Source: RGVD01 sp040403075
GTDB lineage: Bacteria; Bacteroidota; Bacteroidia; UKL13-3
Direction: 5' to 3'
DNA: 64,000 nt
NCBI GenBank assembly: GCA_040403075.1
Contig: JBBALJ010000003.1
Coordinates: forward strand, 14,247-78,246
Shown here: one piece after another, positions 63,913-64,000 of the stretch
Layout of the letters: every line of letters begins with the position of its first letter
Position numbering within the stretch: position 1 is the first letter of the stretch
The notes under the pieces: generated by a model
What the model was told of the DNA's origin: nothing
The model's database searches: none
Seen by the model: only the letters and a program-made list of their open reading frames with translations
Position numbers and translations under genes: made by a program

Positions 63913-64000
63913 TTACTTTGCTACGAATCCAAATTCTTTATTTGCTGGACTTAGAGCCTTAAGAATAACTGGTGCCACAGCGGCAAATCCACCCATCAAA
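63913..64000 (-). CDS. C-terminus of upstream gene, partial
   Basis: An open frame enters from the window edge and stops at 63913. At most 28 residues are seen, with an ATG at 63996 that could be internal. It is hydrophobic and Ala/Gly/Val-rich, ending in a short charged tail. Too little remains for a function. Confidence 0.45.
   Translation of the reverse strand, partial: LMGGFAAVAPVILKALSPANKEFGFVAK

Overview
This 64 kb window is part of an AT-rich, tailed double-stranded DNA phage genome. Every gene I can support lies on the minus strand, so transcription runs from base 64000 towards base 1. An HK97-type head module, a major tail protein, a frameshifted tail assembly chaperone and a 2154-residue tape measure, with no tail sheath gene visible, indicate a long-tailed siphovirus-like member of Caudoviricetes. 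I see no integrase or prophage repressor and no recognisable endolysin. Several promoters place a -10 box only 6-8 bases before ATG, as in leaderless mRNAs. Such mRNAs are common in Actinomycetota, so a low-GC actinobacterial host is my best guess, but it is an inference only.

Layout in the direction of transcription. 63.8-54.0 kb: fibre and tip-like structural proteins with shared repeat modules. 53.5-51.8 kb: a protein with two fibronectin III-like domains, thirty x-P-P-x-F-F hexapeptides and a C-terminal Hint-like domain. 51.8-46.9 kb: five 2-oxoglutarate/Fe(II) oxygenase genes of the prolyl-4-hydroxylase type and two DUF6065-like genes behind their own promoter. 46.8-37.4 kb: a LamG-like protein, portal, protease fused to a scaffold-like tail, major capsid protein and head-tail connectors. 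37.3-19.3 kb: major tail protein, chaperones, tape measure and tail tip proteins. 19.2-18.0 kb: four small genes, two of them coiled-coil. 17.9-4.8 kb: replication and recombination genes (metallophosphatase, DnaB helicase, DnaG-type primase, SSB, DnaE polymerase, MazG, RecA, Cas4-like nuclease, RuvC-like resolvase) mixed with many small zinc-binding proteins. 4.8-0 kb: glycosyltransferase, methyltransferase, Nmad1-like protein and the terminase subunits. The terminase is about 41 kb away from the portal.

The genes form a tightly packed polycistronic array with many ATGA or TAATG overlaps. Internal promoters punctuate it, and strong intrinsic terminators follow the genes expected to be most abundant (major capsid, major tail, SSB). 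In several places a terminator is fused to the promoter of the next operon. The most interesting unit is the proline-repeat/Hint protein with its neighbouring prolyl-hydroxylase-like battery: a possible phage system for hydroxylating, and perhaps processing, a virion fibre. Four genes too short for a usual ORF cut-off were recovered by hand: a 49-residue HTH protein, a 52-residue XapX-like membrane protein, a 34-residue membrane protein and a 37-residue C2H2 zinc finger.
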